A stretch of 64,000 nt of DNA. Origin: Haloarcula laminariae (GTDB lineage: Archaea; Halobacteriota; Halobacteria; Halobacteriales; Haloarculaceae). Shown here piece after piece: positions 59,908 to 64,000 of this stretch. Under the pieces are notes generated by a model. The model did no database searches and was not told the DNA's origin. It saw only the letters and a program-made list of their open reading frames with translations. Position numbers and translations under genes: made by a program. Location of the stretch: contig NZ_JAMZFY010000001.1 in the NCBI RefSeq assembly GCF_025457605.1, positions 1,550,001 to 1,614,000 of the forward strand, in the 5' to 3' direction. How positions within the stretch are numbered: position 1 is the stretch's first letter; every line of letters starts with the position of its first letter.

Positions 59908-60342
59908 CTACTCGATATCTATCTGGTGACTGCTGTCGAGGGACTCGGTTCTATCGACGGTGATAGTCAACACGCCCTCGCCCATCGAGGCGGAGATGTT
60001 CTCCGTGTCGGCGTCGACCGGGAGCGTGATATGGCGGGACAGTGACTGGTGAGACCGCTCCTGGCGGAGGTAGTACGCATCGTTTGTCACCCGCCCCTCG
60101 CTCCGTTCGGCCTCGATGGCAAGCGTCCGGTCGATGACGGACACCTCGACGTCGTCCGCGGTGAAGCCGGGCACGTCGGCCGTGATCGTGTAGCTATCCT
60201 CGTCTTCGGTCATATCGATTCGCGGCCGGTCCGTCCCCTGGGCCCACGGTTCCAGCCCGGTGCCCCACGCGGCGGTCCCGAACTGCTCGCCCATCTGTTC
60301 GAACCATGACTCCACGCTGTCGAACGGTGACTGACGGTCCAT
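59908..60342 (-). CDS. Small heat-shock protein (Hsp20/alpha-crystallin family)
   Basis: 144 aa. The alpha-crystallin domain spans about 42-135: IDMTEDEDSYTITADVPGF, DDVEVSVIDRTLAIEAERSEG, RQERSHQSLSRHITLPVD and MGEGVLTITVDR, with the conserved L-x-I/V-type strand. Binds unfolded proteins and keeps them soluble. The first ~40 residues have a Trp-containing region (SWFEQMGEQFG). Stands alone. Confidence 0.9.
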   Translation of the reverse strand: MDRQSPFDSVESWFEQMGEQFGTAAWGTGLEPWAQGTDRPRIDMTEDEDSYTITADVPGFTADDVEVSVIDRTLAIEAERSEGRVTNDAYYLRQERSHQSLSRHITLPVDADTENISASMGEGVLTITVDRTESLDSSHQIDIE

Positions 60343-60531
60343 ACGTGGACCTGGCCAACGGCGCGGTTAGTTACCGACAGCGTACGTCGGCACCCCTGAC
60401 TGGCGGGCGCGGTAAGGCGGCCTTGTCACGCGCGTACCGGTCCGCTGTCCCGGTAACGCGCCGATAAACTCGGGGGCGGTTTTTCGGGGAGAGAAACGTT
60501 GAAACGTCGGCCGCCAGTGGGGACATATGTC

Positions 60532-62496
60532 ATGGATTTCGAGGACATCGAGACGGTCGCGGTGCTTGGCGCGGGCAACATGGGTCACGGCATCGCCGAG
60601 GTCGCCGCCCTCTCTGGCTACGAAGTCCGGATGCGCGACATCAAAGAGGAGTTCGTTCAGGACGGCTACGACAACATCGAGTGGTCGCTGAACAAGCTCG
60701 CCGAGAAGGACCAACTCACCGCCGAGGAAGCCGACGCGGCGCTCGACCGCGTCACGCCGCTGGTCGACGTCGAAGCCGCCGTGGGGGAGGCCGACGTCGT
60801 CATCGAAGCCGTCCCGGAGAAGATGGAGATAAAGAAAGACGTCTACACCGACGTCGAAGACCACGCCCCCGAGGACGCCATCTTCGCCACCAACACCTCC
60901 AGTCTCTCCATCACGGAACTCTCGGAGGTGACCGAGCGACCGGAGCAGTTCTGCGGGATGCACTTTTTCAACCCGCCGGTACGGATGCAGCTCGTCGAAG
61001 TCATCACGGGCGCGCACACGAGCGACGAAACGCTGGACGCCGTCGAGGAACTGGCCGAGGAGTTCGGCAAGACGCCCGTCCGCGTCCGGAAGGACTCGCC
61101 GGGGTTCATCGTCAACCGCATCCTCGTCCCGCTGATGAACGAGGCCTGCTGGCTCGTCCACGACGACGTGGCGACCATCGCCGAGGTCGACTCCACGACG
61201 AAGTTCGACATCGGGCTGCCGATGGGCGCGCTCGAACTCTCGGACCAGGTCGGCAACGACGTGGGCCTGCACGTCCTCGAGTACATGCACGAGACGCTGG
61301 GCGAGGCCTACGACCCCTGTCCGCTGCTCGAAGCGAAAGTCGAGGACGAGAAGCTCGGCAAGAAGACCGGCGAGGGGTTCTACGACTACGAGGACGGCGG
61401 CGCAGACATCCCACGCGACCAGGCGAACGAGGAGGTCAAACACCGCCTGCTCGCCGTGATGGCCAACGAGACCGGCAAGCTCGTCGAGAACGACGTGGCG
61501 CCGGTCGCCGACATCGACGAGGCGGTCATGCTGGGCGGCGGCTTCCCCGAGGGGCCGGCGAAGATGGCCGATAAGGCCGGTCTGGACACGCTCGTCGAGA
61601 CGCTCGCCGAGGTGTACGACCAGACGGACGAGGAGCGCTACGAACTCTCCGACGGGCTGGCCAACGCGGCCGCGGAGGGCGGCTTCTACGGCGGTGATAC
61701 CGAGGACGCCGTCAGCTACGACACCATCAACGTCGAGCGCCTGGAGGGCCACGTCGGTCACATCGAACTCGACCGGCCCCACCGGATGAACACGGTCAGC
61801 ACGGAGATGCTCGACGAACTCGCCGACGCCATCGACCGGCTCGACGAGGACGACGACGTGCGCTCGCTCCTCCTGACCGGTGCCGGCGACCGCGCCTTCT
61901 CCGCCGGCGCGGACGTCCAGTCGGCCGCGACGAACGCGACGACGCTCGACGGCATCGAGCTCTCGAAGGCGGGCCAGGAGACGTTCGGGAAACTCGAGGA
62001 CTCCCCGCTCCCCGTCGTCGCCGGTATCGACGGCTACACGCTCGGGGGCGGGATGGAGCTGGCCACCGCCGCCGACATGCGTGTCGCCTCCGACAGCTCG
62101 CAGTTCGGCCAGCCCGAACACGACCTCGGCCTGCTGCCGGGCTGGGGCGGCACCCAGCGGCTGGCCAACATCGTCGGCGAGGGCCGGGCCAAGGAGATAA
62201 TCTTCACCGCCGAGCGCTACGACGTCGAGGAGATGGCCGACTACGGGTTCATCAACGAGGTCACCACGAGCGACGACCTGCTCGACAGCGCCATCGACCT
62301 GGCTCGGGACCTCGCCGCCGGGCCGCCCATCGCGATGGACTTCACGAAGCGAGCGATGCACGCGGGCCGCGTCGACGAGGACGCCGGGCTGGAGATAGAG
62401 TCACAGGCCTTCGGCCACCTGTTCGCGACGGAGGACCTCATGGAGGGGCTGACCGCGTTCGCCGAGGACCGCGACCCGGAGTTCGAGGGCAAATAA
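60532..62496 (+). CDS. Fused 3-hydroxyacyl-CoA dehydrogenase / enoyl-CoA hydratase
   Basis: 654 aa. The N-terminal half (about 1-290) is an NAD-dependent 3-hydroxyacyl-CoA dehydrogenase: VAVLGAGNMGHGIAEV, EAVPEKMEIKKDV, NTSSLSITELSE, and HFFNPPVRMQLVEVI. Its C-terminal domain follows (GFIVNRILVPLMNEAC ... GFYDYEDGG). From about 400 an enoyl-CoA hydratase domain runs to the end: IELDRPHRMNTVS, FSAGADVQ and GGMELATAADMRVASD. The two steps of fatty-acid beta-oxidation sit in one chain, like bacterial FadB/FadJ but in reverse order. Starts at 60532 (MDFEDIETVAVLGAGN). Confidence 0.93.
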   Translation: MDFEDIETVAVLGAGNMGHGIAEVAALSGYEVRMRDIKEEFVQDGYDNIEWSLNKLAEKDQLTAEEADAALDRVTPLVDVEAAVGEADVVIEAVPEKMEIKKDVYTDVEDHAPEDAIFATNTSSLSITELSEVTERPEQFCGMHFFNPPVRMQLVEVITGAHTSDETLDAVEELAEEFGKTPVRVRKDSPGFIVNRILVPLMNEACWLVHDDVATIAEVDSTTKFDIGLPMGALELSDQVGNDVGLHVLEYMHETLGEAYDPCPLLEAKVEDEKLGKKTGEGFYDYEDGGADIPRDQANEEVKHRLLAVMANETGKLVENDVAPVADIDEAVMLGGGFPEGPAKMADKAGLDTLVETLAEVYDQTDEERYELSDGLANAAAEGGFYGGDTEDAVSYDTINVERLEGHVGHIELDRPHRMNTVSTEMLDELADAIDRLDEDDDVRSLLLTGAGDRAFSAGADVQSAATNATTLDGIELSKAGQETFGKLEDSPLPVVAGIDGYTLGGGMELATAADMRVASDSSQFGQPEHDLGLLPGWGGTQRLANIVGEGRAKEIIFTAERYDVEEMADYGFINEVTTSDDLLDSAIDLARDLAAGPPIAMDFTKRAMHAGRVDEDAGLEIESQAFGHLFATEDLMEGLTAFAEDRDPEFEGK

Positions 62497-62611
62497 CGCC
62501 CCGTCCCCCGCCTGACTCGTGTACGGCGCGGTCGCTGGGCCCGTGTCACCGCGCCACAGATGGTGGGGATTTCGATGGGATTAAATTGGTGTACCCGAAA
62601 TCCGGAAGTAC

Positions 62612-62686
<75 letters not shown>

Positions 62687-62809
62687 CATTACTGACGAAC
62701 GAACCCGCGAGCGGCTGCTGAGCTTCTTTCGTTGCTTCGTCGGTCGTACGAACATGAGAACCAATGGCACAGCGGTAGCTATTTTCGGCGGCCGTGAGTC
62801 CGTCGAGGT

Positions 62810-63991
62810 ATGCAAGCAGTCGTACTCGCCGCCGGCGAGGGGACGCGAATGCGTCCGCTGACAGAGAACACGCCGAAACCGATGCTCCCCGTCGCGGACC
62901 GCCCGCTGGTCGCACACACCGCCGACACGGCCATCGCGGCCGGCGCGGAGGAACTCATTTTCGTCGTCGGCTACGAGGCCGACGCCGTCCGCGAGTACTT
63001 CGGCGACAGCTACGGCGGCGTCCCGGTCGAGTTCGCCGTCCAGGAGGAGCAACTGGGAACCGCCGACGCCGTCGACGCGGCGAGCGAGCACCTCGACGGT
63101 CCCTTCGCGGTGTTGAACGGCGACAACCTCTACGACGAGGCGAGCCTCTCGGCGCTCTTCGACGCGGCGCCCTCCATCGCGGCCTACTCGGTTCCGGACC
63201 CGTCGAACTACGGCGTCCTCTCGACCGACGGCGACCGGGTCACCGCCATCATCGAGAAGCCGGCGGACCCGCCGACCCAGCTCGCCAACGCCGGCGCGTA
63301 CGTCTTCCCGGCGGAGGCCCGCGAGTGGCTCGACGTCGAACTGAGCGAACGCGGCGAGCGCGAGATAACCGACGTCGTCACGCAGGTCATCGAGGCCTAC
63401 GACGTGACCGCCGTCGAGGTGGACCGCTGGCTCGACGTGGGCCGGCCCTGGGAGCTGCTGGAAGCCAACGAGTGGAAAGTCGGCGAACTGGAGCGCCGCC
63501 TCGACGGCGACGTGCGGGGCGACGCCGACCTGCGCGGCGATGTCGTCGTCGAGGAGGGCGCCGTAGTCGAGCCCGGCGTGGTCATCGAGGGGCCGGCGCT
63601 GGTTCGCTCGGGCGCGACCGTCGGCCCGAACGCCTACGTCCGCGGCGCGACGGTGCTGGGCGAAGATACGCACGTCGGGCACGGCGTCGAAGTGAAAAAC
63701 ACCGTCGTGATGGCCGACTCGAACGTCCCGCACGTCTCCTACGTCGGCGACAGCGTGCTGGGTACCGACGTGAACCTCGGCGCGAGCACGCAGGTCGCGA
63801 ACCTCCGCCACGACGGCGAGCCGGTGAAGCTGACCGTCAAGGGCGACCGCGTCTCGACGGGGCGTCGGAAGTTCGGCATCGTCGCCGGCGACGGGGTCCG
63901 GACGGCTATCAACACCAGCCTGAACGCCGGCGTCGTCCTCTCGGCCGGGGCGACGACGACGCCAGGCGAGACCGTGACCAGGGACCGGTAG
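62810..63991 (+). CDS. Bifunctional sugar-1-phosphate nucleotidylyltransferase / acetyltransferase (GlmU-like)
   Basis: 393 aa. N-terminal pyrophosphorylase domain (about 1-230): VLAAGEGTRMRPLTENTPKPMLPV, LNGDNLYD and the metal/sugar motif IIEKPADPPTQLANAGAYVF. A C-terminal left-handed beta-helix (about 235-390) has hexapeptide repeats (VVEEGAVVEPGVVIEG, GATVGPNAYVRGATVLGEDTHVGHG) and SYVGDSVLGTDVNLGAST. Probably makes UDP-N-acetylglucosamine or dTDP/UDP-glucose-type donors; in archaea this architecture is often GlmU. Complete inside the window. Confidence 0.88.
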   Translation: MQAVVLAAGEGTRMRPLTENTPKPMLPVADRPLVAHTADTAIAAGAEELIFVVGYEADAVREYFGDSYGGVPVEFAVQEEQLGTADAVDAASEHLDGPFAVLNGDNLYDEASLSALFDAAPSIAAYSVPDPSNYGVLSTDGDRVTAIIEKPADPPTQLANAGAYVFPAEAREWLDVELSERGEREITDVVTQVIEAYDVTAVEVDRWLDVGRPWELLEANEWKVGELERRLDGDVRGDADLRGDVVVEEGAVVEPGVVIEGPALVRSGATVGPNAYVRGATVLGEDTHVGHGVEVKNTVVMADSNVPHVSYVGDSVLGTDVNLGASTQVANLRHDGEPVKLTVKGDRVSTGRRKFGIVAGDGVRTAINTSLNAGVVLSAGATTTPGETVTRDR

Positions 63992-64000
63992 CGGCGACGG

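Noticed and set aside
60367-62361. 664-residue frame antisense to the fused dehydrogenase/hydratase
   Set aside because: Shadow of a gene with clear domain motifs; the antisense product has no recognisable pattern.

Overview
The window is a chromosomal segment of a haloarchaeon (class Halobacteria). The GC content is high, coding third positions are nearly all G or C, and the proteins are strongly acidic. Many genes start at or near the transcript start with a TATA box 22-32 nt upstream. The gene families are typically haloarchaeal: GfcR, TrmB, aMBF1, PccX, DpsA and ADP-forming acetyl-CoA synthetase. I cannot fix the genus from sequence alone. About 66 protein genes, two clear tRNAs and one tRNA-like element can be supported.

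Layout. 1-5.8 kb: glycerol catabolism, with a partial glpK divergent from glpABC. 5.9-13 kb: a REC-PAS-histidine kinase, a UspA protein, PEP carboxylase, a possible 41-residue small protein and an AMP-forming acyl-CoA ligase. 13-22.6 kb: a sugar island with a sugar-acid dehydratase, a sugar isomerase-like protein, two Gfo/Idh/MocA oxidoreductases, an M24-fold protein that has lost metal ligands, the regulator GfcR, glucose dehydrogenase, a TrmB regulator and a GT2 glycosyltransferase. This fits glucose and related sugars entering a semi-phosphorylative Entner-Doudoroff route.

22.7-42.3 kb: an iron island. A five-gene operon carries an FbpABC-type ferric transporter followed, with 4-nt overlaps, by a membrane glycosyltransferase and a gluconate-2-dehydrogenase-subunit-3-like protein. 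A GT75-like gene lies upstream, then a siderophore-type ABC operon ending in an unrecognised 275-aa protein, a 53-aa protein and DpsA. Four promoters carry palindromes of the form TTTAGG-N4-CCTAAA, usually in pairs around the TATA region, so the island looks like one iron regulon. Between its parts lie PHA/propionyl-CoA genes: phaB-like reductase, pccB-pccX, and a haloarchaeal-type ketothiolase with serine in place of the nucleophilic cysteine plus its OB-fold partner.

42.4-64 kb: mostly housekeeping. It holds ADP-forming acetyl-CoA synthetase coupled to a BioD/DRTGG protein, bioB, a CPA1 antiporter, panB, a HAD phosphatase, aMBF1, tRNA-Leu(GAG), a tRNA-remnant region at 51.4-52.0 kb, a cupin, sdhCDBA, a desuccinylase-like hydrolase divergent from a RimK ATP-grasp fused to a retropepsin-like domain, a DNA glycosylase, cysE, Hsp20, a fused 3-hydroxyacyl-CoA dehydrogenase/enoyl-CoA hydratase, tRNA-Glu(TTC) and a GlmU-type enzyme.

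Most likely under-described biology: the iron regulon that includes glycosyltransferases, an unrecognised 275-aa protein and a 53-aa protein; and the RimK-retropepsin fusion with its divergent desuccinylase. All family names come from motifs read by eye. No database search was run.
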